From Cunninghamia lanceolata (Eukaryota; Streptophyta; Pinopsida; Cupressales; Cupressaceae), in assembly GCA_027924645.1 (NCBI GenBank), contig BSBN01001687.1, forward strand, positions 4,588,001 to 4,652,000: 64,000 nt of DNA. Reading direction: 5' to 3'. Each line of letters starts with the position of its first letter. Position 1 is the first letter of the stretch. The position numbers and the translations under genes are program-made. Below the pieces are notes generated by a model that saw only the letters and a list, made by a program, of their open reading frames with translations, was not told where the DNA came from and ran no database searches. Positions 45,588-58,621 of the stretch are shown here, one piece after another.

Positions 45588-46414
45588 CTTTTTATTGTGT
45601 TCCTCTATTGTATGCCTATATGGCATTTGTGGACATATATTTTGTATTGTACATAGTTGACATTGTATGCCTATATGGCATTCTTGTAAGCCTATATGGC
45701 TATTTTGTATATATGTTATACTTATATCGACAGATATTGATGTATGCGTATATGAATATTTGGTTAATACAAATCTTTTTTATTGATGGCGTCCATACTT
45801 GCATTATAAATCCACTTTTGAATGGATATTTGTAGATGGCTACTTCAAATATTTAAAGTCTGATTGTATTACATAGGATGTTTGCATTTTCTTTGATAGG
45901 CTTGATAGGCCATGGATTACATGATGGTGTTTGATGGAAAAGTATGGTACTAGAAGACTCTAGTTCATTCTTAATAGGCTTGTGATTGATAATATCTTTG
46001 CATGATTGCACTTGATCTTGGATCATGGGCATGTTGTTAGGATTTTGATTGCATTGTGATGTTTGATGGATAGGCATGGTGTAAGTGTAAGATACCCAAC
46101 TAGTTCTACGAAAAATTTTCCTTACTTAAACACTTTTACTTGCTAACAATTCATCAACTACTTCAATAACATAAAGATATACATCAAGATAACTATTTGA
46201 ATGAAACAACATTAGAGTTGGGTACTTGTCTTGTTACTTGATTCAATCAACTTGCAATGTCTTATTACATGGAAAATGCTTTCAATAGCATGAAGTACAA
46301 CTCATTCAATGGAAATACAAGGATAGGCCTTGAAGCCTTGATGTTACAATGTCTTCCTTATTTGAGCAACATTTGAAGATTTGGAATGTTCAACTCATCA
46401 CCTCACAAGGTAGG
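45588..46414. other. 3' flank of gene A, no gene seen
   Basis: AT-rich, with short internal repeats (TGCCTATATGGCAT words near 45610-45700). The block 45890-46080 contains 'GATGTTTGATGG'-like words twice. It probably holds the gene A polyadenylation region. Confidence 0.5.
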
Positions 46415-49400
46415 CGCATATTTGAAGGATTTACAGGTTTTTCTGACTTGGGCGCCAAGTTGAGGTGACCTCCTCCTGAAGTTGCGCCTTGTCAACATTA
46501 GGTGCCAATTAGAGTTTATGGATGCTCTGGATTGTTTCCAAGAGTAGGCGCCAAAACATCATCATTATGAAAGTGTTTTAAATGCTAGGCGCCCAAATCA
46601 GCCCTCTGGAGTCTAGGCGCTCCTTTCATGCATTCTGTGTTCTAGGCGCCAATTGAAAGGAGTGGAGAACAGGGCAAGCGCCTTCCAAACTAGGTGTTTC
46701 CTTGAGGTGACAAGGACTTAGAAAGTGCGCCTAAGGTGAGTGCCTTGAGTGAAAAGGTCTAACAAACATCTTTGAACCCCCTTTCAAGGTTAGGCGCATT
46801 CTGGAGGTGGAAACAAGTAGAAGGTGCGCCTTAGCTTCCTTTGTCAATTCTTGCAAGTCTTTGTTGATTAGGAAGGTGGAATGCTTCATTGTAGAATGAG
46901 CGCCTATCTTCTAATGTCCAAACTACTTCTTCTGGCTCACTCTGTGGCTAGGCGCCAGAGCTAAACTGTTCACACAAGGGAGTGCGCCTAGACTCACTTG
47001 ATGTTTTCTTACTACTTCAACCCTTGGAAGATGTTCCAAGGTGTTCCCTTTTACAAGCACCTGACCTCCCAAGTTCCTTCATGTGCTATTCCTTGAAGGC
47101 GTCAAAACTGAGCTTCAGTGCCATGGGATTGTGCCTAACATCTTTGAAGAGTTTCTAAGCCTTTTGCAAGTTGATATCCCAAACTCATCTTCTAGGCGCA
47201 ACATGAGCTTTCCAAAGGAGTTTCCAAGTTTTAGACGCCAAGCGAGGTCATGGGTGAATGGAACTGCGCCTTAGGAGATGACTGGATCCTAAGCGTCAGT
47301 CTGGAGTTACAGTGGAATTGATATGCGCCTCAACTAGCTTAGGCGCCCATTTGAAGTGATTCCTTTAACACTTCTCTGTCAATCTCAACTGCAAGGATGA
47401 TCTCCTAATCCAATTTTGATCCTCTGGAGATGCAAATAGCTTTACATTTCACTAGGTTCCATCAATGATGATCATCAACCAAAGCGCATTTCAAAGGTGA
47501 GATAGGCAAGTGAGGCACCAAACTAGTCCTTAAGACTTATCTCCTTCTATCAAGCCAATTTCAACTATGTGAGAGAGTTCTATTCTAGGCACAAAATGGA
47601 AATGTTTCATCAATTGGTGCATCTTACAAAGCTCGCAATTCTAGGCGCCAGAGCCAAAGAGTTTTTCCCAACACATGCACCTAGGCTAGGAATTCACGTA
47701 AGAGACATCACTTAGCTTTAAAACTTTCAATCTATAGCCATCTGGGCTAGGCGCTCCAATGGAGGATCCTTGAACTCATGCATTGGCGCCTTCTAGTTCT
47801 AGGCACCCATTTTGGATGATTCATCCTGATACTAGCGCCCAAAATGACTATACTCTCTTCATTATCCAATTCACTTAGAAGACTCAAGTTGGAGACTTAG
47901 TTGTCTATCCATGTTCTCCGGAAGATTCATTGTACCTCTATGCACTATCTCCTTCAAGGCGCTCCTTAAAATCATTGGAAGTGCTTAGGACTTACCTTAG
48001 TCCAAAGTGCCACAATCCATTCCTTAAAGCACAAAGAATTCTCAAAGGCGCCCCTATTTACCTCTAAGCACTCAAATATCATTTAGATTCAAGGCGCACA
48101 TTTAGCTCCAAAACGCAAATTTCCATCATCAACCCATCAAGGTGCATCATCTTCCCTTTGTATCCCCTTCAAGGCGCAGACATTCACTTCTTCACACTCA
48201 AACTCACTCTCTGGCGCCAGAATAGGTGTATAACTTCAAATAATGCACTAATCTTAGGTTTCTAAGTACTTAGTTTGATCTTAAGGCTATCCTTCCTCTA
48301 AGCACTCTCTTCAACTCCCTCACTGAAGGCCCTCTATAAGTTTGGGCGCATTTCATCCCAAGGCGCTTCAACATCATCCAAGGCGCAAATTCACTCTCCA
48401 AGACAAGGTGCAAAAAACCCTATCCTAAGGCGCTCAAATCTTGCTTCTAGACCTAGGCGCACAAACATGAGATTAAGGATCATTCTGGCCACCATCACTT
48501 CCCTAAAGGCGCAAAATTGGTGTAGATACATTCCATTTATTAAGGATCATTCTGGCGCCCAAATCTTGTCAAAGCAAAGGATCAATAGGTTCTCTCTAAG
48601 GCGCACTCCAGGGTTTGATCTTGCAAGACTTCTCACGTCAAAATTTTGACCAAGACACTCAAGGCACTAGTCTTTATCATCTAACCCTACAGTGCACTTA
48701 CTCATTATGATATACTCCTCAACTTTGTATTCAACCTTGCCCAAGGCGCATATTCACTATAAGGCATTCTCACGTTGTCAAGGCTCAGAGGGCTTCAACT
48801 TGCTAAAGGGTAGAGGTCTAGGCGCATATCTGACTTGAAGCTCAAGGCGCTCCAACCCTCTTGCTCTGGAATTCCTTCTAGGCACTAAGTGACTTCTCCA
48901 ATTCCTTGAAAACATTTGAAGTGTTTTACCTTCTCAAGGTGCTCCTTCGAACTTGACTCTAAGATGTTATAATCTCAAAGGTGCTGACATCATCTCAACC
49001 AAAGGCACTCAATGATTCATCCCATATCTAGGCGCTAAAACACTTAATCAACCAAGTCATTCAAGGCGCCATTCAGTAAACTCATCTTCCATGATATTCC
49101 TATCAAGGCGCATATCACTTCTCTCATGGGCTTTAGGCGCTCAGTTGAGTGTTTCAATACTATTTAGGTGCCAAATTCATTTTAATGGACCAAACACAAA
49201 GAGCTTTCAAACACTGGGCGCTCACAAAGAGTCTTCCAACCTTGGGCGCTAAATTAGGTCTTTGCAACTATCCAAGGCGCATATCTTCGTTTGAACAACT
49301 TATGGTGCCAAGACAACTTCTCATTAGGGCGCTCAAAACACTTGTGTTTACATTTGAAGTGCTTTACCTTCTTAAGGTGCTCCAGACTAACCTGACTCCA

Positions 49401-50345
49401 AGGCGCTCCATCATCATCCTTAAGGCGCTAAAAATATCATCTCCACTCTAGGCAAAAACATCATCCAACTCCTTAAGGCACTTCACTGTCAAAGTCTGAA
49501 GGCGCTCTACCTAGACCTTTCCCCTAGGCGCCAGAACTCCTAAGCACTCACCAGATAACTCTCTTCTTCAAGGCGCAAATCTTCCTATACTATGATTGCC
49601 TCTGAAACGCCGATTAACGTGATGTGAGGGTGCAAAGGCTACTCCAATCCTCAGTGAGCACCTAGTTTAAACAAGGAGAAATAAAGCATTCAAAACTATC
49701 CAAACGATCATCCCCTTCCTAATGTCTTCACTGCTCCAGAAAACCTTGGCCAAAATGACACATAACAACTCCTATGAGCGCCCTTATGCCCTAGGATCAT
49801 CTAGTTTGTGCGTCTTGTAATGAGGAGTTCATGTAAGTTTGGAATGAGCGCCTTGAATAAGTGTAAACTAGCCTAGAGAAGGGTATGTGCGCCTTGAGCA
49901 TTCCAGAGATAACTGTGCGCCTAGAACAATATGAGTGCTCATGATGATGATTAACGCCCTGATGAGACTATGAGCGCCTTGTTCAGGAGATACCTTGTTT
50001 GATCATAAAATGCACCTTGAGTCTTGAAGGTTTTGAGCGCCTAGGTGATTTGGATGTTGGGATGTTGGTATGCGCCCAAGATTGAGGTAAGTGAGCGCTT
50101 GTAATGGAGGAGAGCAATGAGATGAGGTTTAGCGCCTCCAAGTAAGGTCAGAGGTGAGGTTAGAGGTGAAATGCGCCTTTGGACCATTCTGGCGCCTTGG
50201 ATGAAGAACCTATATCTTGAGCCCAAGAGGTAAAATTTGCGCCTTAGTGGATTTGGAGAGTTACAGAGATTAGAGAAAAGCGCCTTGAAGACAGAGTTGT
50301 TCAAGGCGCATGTGTGATTTGGTCAAAAACAGGCGCCTAGAGTGA
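46415..50345. repeat. Dispersed AGGCGC hexamer cluster
   Basis: Within 3.9 kb I count roughly 70-75 exact GGCGC/GCGCC sites, mostly as (A/T)AGGCGC or AAGGCGC, spaced about 30-80 bases apart in otherwise unrelated AT-rich DNA. From about 47.9 to 49.6 kb nearly all are on the plus strand. From about 49.75 to 50.33 kb nearly all are on the minus strand (GCGCCT). The first kilobase is mixed. Two more sites (54417 and 54487) lie beyond the 359-bp array, so the array sits inside this cluster. No protein is encoded; the short frames at 47083, 48467 and 49149 are chance. Confidence 0.85.
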
Positions 50346-50364
50346 ATAGGCTTTCATCCTGACT

Positions 50365-53300
50365 TAATACACTGCCTCCTTCTGACGATTTTTGGGGCAG
50401 CAGAAAACCTTTCACCACGGGCAAATGCCTCAGAGCTATAAAAAACTGAGAGAGGTTATTGTAGAGGCACTCTACGTGATCCCGTTACCTTAGACAGAAT
50501 GTTTCTAAGTGACACGGTTTTCGAGTAACATCTCGTCAAAGATTGCTGCCTTTTTGCACTTTGGACTCTTCAGGGATATCGTCGGTACAATGTAGCTCCG
50601 ACTGTTTCGACATGCTTGGGTGAGAAATAGGACCATGCCTAGCATAAATGTACCCATTCGGATGCGTTGGAACAGTCAGTTTGGTCGCATCAGGAGCAGG
50701 ACGAAAGTTACACCCCTTTGCAACTTTACACTGCCTCCTTCTGACGATTTTTGGGGCAGCAGAAAACCTTTCACCACGGGCAAATGCCTCAGAGCTATAA
50801 AAGACCGAGAGAGGTTATTGTAGAGGCACTCTACGTGATCCTGTTGCCTCAGACGGAATGTTCTAAGTGACACGGTTTTCAAGTAACATCTCGTCAAAGA
50901 TTGCTGCCTTTTTGCACTTTGGACTTTTCAGGGATATCATCGGTACAATGTAGCTCCGACTGTTTCGACATGTTTGGGTGAGAAATAGGACCATGCCTAG
51001 CATAAATGTACCCATTCGAACGCGTTGGAACAGTCAGTTTGGTCGCATCAGGAGCAGGATGAAAGTTACACCCCTTTGCAACTTTACACTGCCTCCTTCT
51101 GACGATTTTTGGGGCAGCAGAAAACCTTTCACCACGGGCAAATGCCTCAGAGCTATTAAAAACCGAGAGAGGTTATTGTAGAGGCACTCTACGTGATCCC
51201 GTTGTCTCAGACAGAATGTTTCTAAGTGACACAGTTTTCGAGTAACATCTCGTCAAAGATTGCTGCCTTTTTGCACTTTGGACTCTTCAGGGATATCGTC
51301 GGTACAATGTAGCTCCGACTGTTTCGACATGTTTGGGTGAGAAATAGGACCATGCCTAGCATAAATGTACCCATTCAGACGCGTTGGAACAGTTAGTTTG
51401 GTCGCATCAGGAGCAGGACGAAAGTTACACCCCTTTGCAACTTTACATTGCCTCCTTCTGACGATTTTTGGGGCAGCAGAAAACCTTTCACCACGGGCAA
51501 ATGCCTCAGAGCTATAAAAAACTGAGAGAGGTTATTGTAGAGGCACTCTACGTGATCCCGTTGCCTCAGACGGAATGTTTCTAAGTGACACGGTTTTCGA
51601 GTAACATCTCGTCAAAGATTGCTGCCTTTTTGCACTTTAGACTCTTCAGGGATATCGTCGGTACAATGTAGCTCTGACTGTTTCGACATGTTTGGGTGAG
51701 AAATAGGACCATGCCTAGCATAAATGTACCCATTCGGACGCGTTGGAACAGTCAGTTTGGTCGCATCAGGAGCAGGACGAAAGTTACACCCCTTTGCAAC
51801 TTTACACTGCCTCCTTCTGACGATTTTTGGGGCAGCAGAAAACCTTTCACCACGGGCAAATGCCTCAGAGCTATAAAAAACCGAGAGAGGTTATTGTAGA
51901 GGCACTCTACGTGATCCCGTTACCTTAGACGGAATGTTTCTAAGTGACACGGTTTTCGAGTAACATCTCGTCAAAGATTGCTGCCTTTTTGCACTTTGGA
52001 CTCTTCAGGGATATCGTCGGTACAATGTAGCTCCGACTGTTTCGACATGCTTGGGTGAGAAATAGGACCATGCCTAGCATAAATGTACCCATTCGGATGC
52101 GTTGGAACAGTCAGTTTGGTCGCATCAGGAGCAGGACGAAAGTTACACCCCTTTGCAACTTTACACTGCCTCCTTCTGACGATTTTTGGGGCAGCAGAAA
52201 ACCTTTCACCACGGGCAAATGCCTCAGAGCTATAAAAGACCGAGAGAGGTTATTGTAGAGGCACTCTACGTGATCCTGTTGCCTCAGACGGAATGTTCTA
52301 AGTGACACGGTTTTCAAGTAACATCTCGTCAAAGATTGCTGCCTTTTTGCACTTTGGACTTTTCAGGGATATCATCGGTACAATGTAGCTCCGACTGTTT
52401 CGACATGTTTGGGTGAGAAATAGGACCATGCCTAGCATAAATGTACCCATTCGGATGTGTTGGAACAGTCAGTTTGGTCGCATCAGGAGCAGGACGAAAG
52501 TTACACCCCTTTGCAACTTTACACTGCCTCCTTCTGACGATTTTTGGGGCAGCAAAAAACCTTTCACCACGGGCAAATGCCTCAGAGCTATAAAAAACTG
52601 AGAGAGGTTATTGTAGAGGCACTCTACGTGATCCCGTTGCCTCAGACGGAATGTTTCTAAGTGACACGGTTTTCGAGTAACATCTCGTCAAAGATTGCTG
52701 CCTTTTTGCACTTTGGACTCTTCAAGGATATCGTCGGTACAATGTAGCTCCGACTGTTTCGACATGTTTGGGTGAGAAATAGGACCATGCCTAGCATAAA
52801 TGTACCCATTCGGACGCGTTGGAACAGTCAGTTTGGTCGCATCAGGAGCAGGACGAAAGTTACACCCCTTTGCAACTTTACACTGCCTCCTTCTGACGAT
52901 TTTTGGGGCAGCAGAAAACCTTTCACCACGGGCAAATGCCTCAGAGCTATAAAAAACCGAGAGAGGTTATTGTAGAGGCACTCTACGTGATCCCGTTGCC
53001 TTAGACGGAATGTTTCTAAGTGACACGGTTTTCGAGTAACATCTCGTCAAAGATTGCTGCCTTTTTGCACTTTGGACTCTTCAGGGATATCGTCGGTACA
53101 ATGTAGCTCCGACTGTTTCGACATGTTTGGGTGAGAAATAGGACCATGCCTAGCATAAATGTACCCATTCGGATGCTTTGGAACAGTCAGTTTGGTCGCA
53201 TCAGGAGCAGGACGAAAGTTACACCCCTTTGCAACTTTACACTGCCTCCTTCTGACGATTTTTGGGGCAGCAGAAAACCTTTCACCACGGGCAAATGCCT

Positions 53301-54294
53301 CAGAGCTATAAAAAACCGAGAGAGGTTATTGTAGAGGCACTCTACGTGATCCCATTGCCTCAGACGGAATGTTTCTAAGTGACACGGTTTTTGAGTAACA
53401 TCTCGTCAAAGATTGCTACCTTTTTGCACTTTGGACTCTTCAGGGATATCGTCGGTACAATGTAGCTCTGACTGTTTCGACATGTTTGGGTGAGAAATAG
53501 GACCATGCCTAGCATAAATGTACCCATTCAGACGCGTTGGAACAGTCAGTTTGGTCGCATCAGGAGCAGGACGAAAGTTACACCCCTTTGCAACTTTACA
53601 CTGTCTCCTTCTGACGATTTTTGGGGCAACAGAAAACCTTTCACCACGGGCAAATGCCTCAGAGCTATAAAAAACCGAGAGAGGTTATTGTAGAGGCACT
53701 CTAGGTGATCCCGTTGCCTCAGACGGAATGTTTCTAAGTGACACAGTTTTCGAGTAACATCTCGTCAAAGATTGCTGCCTTTTTGCACTTTGGACTCTTC
53801 AGGGATATCGTCGGTACAATGTAGCTCCGACTGTTTCGACATGTTTGGGTGAGAAATAGGACCATGCCTAGCATAAATGTACCCATTCGGACGCGTTGGA
53901 ACAGTCAGTTTGGTCGCATCGGGAGCAGGACGAAAGTTACACCCCTTTGCAACTTTACACTGCCTCCTTCTGACGATTTTTGGGGCAACAGAAAACCTTT
54001 CACCACGGGTAAATGCCTCAGAGCTATAAAAAACCGAGAGAGGTTATTGTAGAGGCACTCTACGTGATCCCGTTGCCTCAGACGGAATGTTTCTAAGTGA
54101 CACAGTTTTCGAGTAACATCTCGTCAAAGATTGCTGCCTTTTTGCACTTTGGACTCTTCAGGGATATCGTCGGTACAATGTAGCTCCGACTGTTTCGACA
54201 TGTTTGGGTGAGAAATAGGACCATGCCTAGCATAAATGTACCCATCTGAATGCGTTGGAACAGTCAGTTTGGTCACATCACGAGCAAGACACCA
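50365..54294. repeat. 359-bp tandem array, about 11 copies
   Basis: The unit starts at CTGCCTCCTTCTGACG and recurs every 358-359 bases with few differences. Each unit has a TATA-like CTATAAAA. Copies four units apart (1435 bases) share private variants, such as a one-base deletion in GAATGTTCTAAG and the word GGGATATCATCGG, so a four-unit block was duplicated. The last unit ends in a partial word also found alone at 54551-54585. A 67-codon open frame recurs in most units as a by-product of the repeat. Confidence 0.95.
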
Positions 54295-54722
54295 AAAATG
54301 CAAAGGTTGCTTTGTGCAACTTGACAACATTGACACTTTTTTGCAACATGACTCAAAGACCCAAACTGACCCCAAATGACTCAAAGTGACTTAAAATCAC
54401 CTTGATTATAGAGGTCAAGGCGCTCCTTATCATTCATTCATTATGAGCACCTTGGGAGAATGGTATATAGGTCATCATCATGATTGGGCGCCCTGGATCC
54501 AGAGTGTTGGAGAGATCATCAAATGGTGTCTAGTAGGGTGAGTTATGAGTTTGGTCGCATCAGGAGCAGGACACCAAAAATGCATAACATGATGATGTAA
54601 AAATGTGTACATATGTGTAAAAATGCAGGAGGAAATAAAAAAAGACAAACCTTACAAATTAATGTGCATACTTACAACTCAATGTAACATAACTTTACAA
54701 AATCAATGTGAATACTTACAAA
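54295..54722. other. Spacer between the tandem array and gene B
   Basis: This contains two further AGGCGC-type sites and an isolated fragment of the array (54551-54585). No gene was seen. Confidence 0.6.
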
Positions 54723-57700
54723 TTAATCCAATGAACCATCTGGATCTGCTCTACTCTTTATTGTGTCAAGTATTGCTTCATGGTCAGACTCACGCACCTT
54801 CCACAATATTTTGTTCAAAGGTCTACCCCGATACTTTATCAAATGAACATTGGATGCCACGACAAGGTTCGAGTAATGAAGAATCTTTCGATGCATGTCA
54901 AAGTCCTGAAATAGCCAAATATTAACACTCTTATGTGGGTACCTTCTAAGCCATGTTCCAGTAATAACCACTGATCCTGTAGGGTATTCGATGTTTTCTC
55001 CATCTGTAACAGGGGCCTCCAATTTCTTTTTGGCCTCAACACAACGGCATAAGTAATAATCTGTTCCCTCTTCATTATCTTCATCTGCAATAACTGCATA
55101 TACGTGTCCTACATTGATATGTGTAGCAAATTAGATGAAATTAGTCAACATTACAAAAACACTACAAAGTAAGATGACATTACCTGGTTGAACTAGATGA
55201 AATTAGATGCATATATGTGCCCTATATTACCTGGTTGAACTAAATCTGATATGTGGTCAAAGTCAACTGACGTTTCCATCTATGTTAGTTCCAGTGCCGT
55301 CGGGGGTCGATACGTGTCAAGTGGGCTAAGATAACTTAACTGCCATTCGTCAACCCACTCCTTTGACTCCCACTCATCCCAGACTTGAATTGTACAGGAA
55401 GAACAAAAGCATGACATCTTTCATGTATGGATACTCCATGAACCTGCAATTGAACTTCTGAAAGAGTGCATCTCATTTGATCCTGTCAGTGTACAACAAT
55501 CCTCATATGGTGCAATGTTAGTATCATCTATCAACCAAAAAAATCTACGAACTAAAGACTTACCTTCATTACCTGGACCCATGGAAGCATTACACCACTC
55601 GACAATCGATTTTGCATCTGTCAACTTTGCATTGTCTTTATACTTTAACTCTTCTCGTGCTATGGCTCTTTTGATACATGCTCCTGCACCATCATGCTCC
55701 CCCTTTCCATGCCCGGCCTCACAAAAGTTCCACATATGTTGAATACCTGTAAAATTATGCCTCCTACTCAGCCAATAGAAATTCCGCGAGTTCTTGAATT
55801 GTGATGCACAATTATCCGACCATATGATATGCTGACTGAACGATATGCCCCTTCTAGCCAAATCATTATAGAACACCTGAAGGCAACCTTGCACGAACTC
55901 CGTAGAATGCGTGCGATCATCACTAATATAGAAATGATACTCCCTTATGATCTTTCTGTCATCCTCTGTACTATCATTCGCATGAATGAATGCGATGTGC
56001 ACAAATATAGAAACCTGTGTGGAGTTGTAATATTGTGATTGCACCTCACGCTGTGGCTGTAGACTGTAGTTCTCTGCAAAATCGACGACTGAAACAATGC
56101 TACCAACTGGAAATGTGTCCTTGCATAACTTGAATTGCAAGTCCAACCATCGAGCTCTATGGGCATGTCTTGCATACTCATACACTATGCTGTCACGAAA
56201 TATAGGCATAAACTGATACACTGGAATCTTTTCAATAACTAATTCACACCTCTTTGCTTCTTTACCATCTTTTGTATTGTATGCCACTGTTTTATACTTG
56301 CCAAATTCTACTAGTTCATTTCCAACCGCATGTGTTATTTCCATATGTTCACATATTGGCAAATGTTGCAAGCCACCGCAACGATGACATGTGCCATCCA
56401 AGCATAATTTCTTGTAGAATATTTGACCTTCCTCTCTTTCACATAAAATTCTTGATATGAAATCTCTTGAAGATGTTGGTGGGGCACATATGGCACAACC
56501 CTGCAAATCATTGTTAGTATGCATATCTAAACATATAGACCTATAAGCATCAAAATGGTTAGAAAATTCAATATATAATCTACAACAACAAGTAGTGCGT
56601 GTGTGATTTATCTTAACATAGAAAGGTTTTAGCATTTCAAAATATCTTTGACAAATTTTAATTTGAGGATACTTCTCTAGAAATTTACCATAAAACTGTG
56701 TTTGAGTCTCATCCAAAAAATGCTTTGGATGTGGCTCGCGGTTCTGACTACCAATTCTCCTTCTTACCACATCCCTTTGATTCAGAGATACCCTTGTGTA
56801 ATTCTTCCAAAAGTCTTCAATTAGTGACCTCAATGCTTCAACAATTGGTTTATCTTTTCGTGGTAATCTCCCCGAGAACGCCCATAATTCATTGGCATTA
56901 GTGTCCTCAATTCTTTGGCGTCTTCCAACGGCTCTTGATAAAGTTTTCCTATTAATTCTCAATTTTTGACTTGTCTTTCTAATAAGACGAGCTTTCCTCG
57001 TTTGACTACTTACTATAGTCGATGTAATCACACGCCATGTTGCATTGCTATCTTTTGTGCGTGAGGTGTTACCCACACTCTCATACGCACTCATTAGATT
57101 CTTGACAATAGATTTTTCACTTGAAGCCTCTGATGTTCTCAACCCAAGAATCTTCATGATAGACCTATACTTTATACTTCGCATCATTTCAACGAATAGT
57201 TGACATCTTGCAGTCTCATTTAACTTTTCAAAGAACAATCTCCAAATCTTATTAGCATATCTTCTACAAGTGCGTTTTGGAATCTTACCTTCCATTGGCT
57301 GCAAAATATTCTCATCAATATCAATCAAATACTTTGGCTTTCTATGCAAAATTCTAGGTGGTGTCAAGTTAGGTAAATTCATCTCAACATTAGGAATTTC
57401 ATCAATATTTAAATGAGATGGGTTAGATGGCATACCTTCGATCGAAGATGGAATAGATGACATACGTTGAGGTTGAGGTGGGAACGATGGCGTACCTCCT
57501 TCATCACATGTGAGTGATGATGTACTCTCAACTTGAGATGTGGTAGATGGTGTCCCTACATGTTGTCTTGCGATAAAGGATGTGTCTCCAACTATGGTAT
57601 TTAAATCTCTCGTACCACGAAGTTTTTGCATTCGTTCTCTTTGTGCCGCCAATACCATATCTCTTTGTGATGGTTGTGGTTCCTCTTCAATTGGTATGTC

Positions 57701-57820
57701 TTCACTTATCGTGTCCAATTTCCTCTTCTCACGAAGTTCCCTCATAGCCATTGCTTTCTTTGCATTCTTAGCTTCTATCTCTTCCTGTGTTGGTTTAATT
57801 CTTGATCGTTTCCTCGGCAT
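54723..57820 (-). CDS. Gene B: DDE-like transposase candidate
   Basis: Exons on the minus strand: 57820-55444, 55383-55231 and 55108-54723. The introns are GT-AG (60 and 122 bases) and both phase 1. The joined length is 972 codons with one TAG at 55282-55280. The start 'MPRKRSRIKP' is basic, followed by a Lys/Glu-rich helix (residues 12-60). Residues 440-490 hold a cysteine-rich module with seven Cys (C-x2-C at the start, 'CHRCGGLQHLPICEH' at the end). A likely RNase H-like core follows: 'VVDFAENYS' (Asp580), 'IIWSDNCASQFK' (Asp669), 'GHGKGEHDGAGA' (Glu708). The C-terminal exon contains 'GHVYAVIADED' and 'IKYRGRPLNKILW'. From memory, a similar motif trio occurs in uncharacterised transposase-like proteins of invertebrates. 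That is unverified, and I assign no superfamily. Confidence 0.7.
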
Positions 57821-58560
57821 GACGGAGAATTTGTCTGTAGCATGATAAAGAGACCAATATTAGTTCCTAAGAAATGAATACATGATAATAGTGGGATTGT
57901 ATTTTTTTTATGTTGTAAGGATTTATTCTTGTATAGTTTGACATCATGGTATGAACTAAGGTTTGTTTATTACACATAATTATTAAAGAGCCCAAGTGTA
58001 GAAAATATACATGGCATCATGTGAGATTGTAGGTTGCTTTCTTGATTGGAAATGTGTCTATTTTAAACATGTATGATAATGCATGATAAAGTAATTCAAT
58101 CCGAAATAAGGAAAATGTAAAGAACATGCATGTAAAGACTTGACATACCTAAAAAACGAAGATTTGAATGGAGAGAGTACCCAATTATGTAGTGTTTTTA
58201 TCTTCTTGCATCAAACTCCTCAACAATTTGAGTTTTTCACCACTTGCTTCCTTTTCAATGTTAAATTCTTAAAATTGAATCAAAATTAACATTGCAATAC
58301 TACAAAAATTGAAACTTGTATAGATATATATCAAATTTGGTTTGAAAACTATGTTATTTCCTCCTTCTCAAGTTGGCAAAGCAGAAAAGGTGGTGGAAAG
58401 ATCATGCAAAGGTGGTACAATGTGTCAAATGTGCATGTGAACTTCCCAATAGCATGAAAGCACTTCTTTTTTGTCGGAGCACGCGCAGAATCAGTAAGAA
58501 AATAGAGCATGTGGGCCTGGATCATGGGGGTAACCACTTTTTTACCGTTTCAGTAGAATT
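57821..58560. other. 5' flank of gene B
   Basis: The minus-strand word CTACAG just upstream of the start codon could be a splice acceptor, so an untranslated first exon may lie within this stretch. Otherwise it is AT-rich with no gene. Confidence 0.4.
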
Positions 58561-58614
58561 ACAAAACGCGAGCGCGTTATAACGCGAGCGTGTTATAACG
58601 CGCTCGTGTTTTGT
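58561..58614. repeat. AACGCG palindrome, middle
   Basis: A 54-base near-perfect palindrome that starts ACAAAACGCG and ends in GTGTTTTGT. It separates gene B from the telomere-like array. Confidence 0.9.
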
Positions 58615-58621
58615 CCTGCTA

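Noticed and set aside
46415..50345. Subterminal region of a CACTA element
   Set aside because: There is no CACTA terminus or inverted partner next to the cluster, and it lies between two genes rather than at an end; the similarity is only in having many short motifs.
50620..54052. A 67-codon open frame repeated in most units of the 359-bp array
   Set aside because: It recurs only because the DNA unit recurs. It has no start context, domain or sign of selection, and an overlapping opposite-strand frame is equally open.
46415..54294. A CRISPR array
   Set aside because: The hexamer is too short and too irregularly spaced, the 359-bp units have no variable spacers, and the context is a plant nuclear repeat region.
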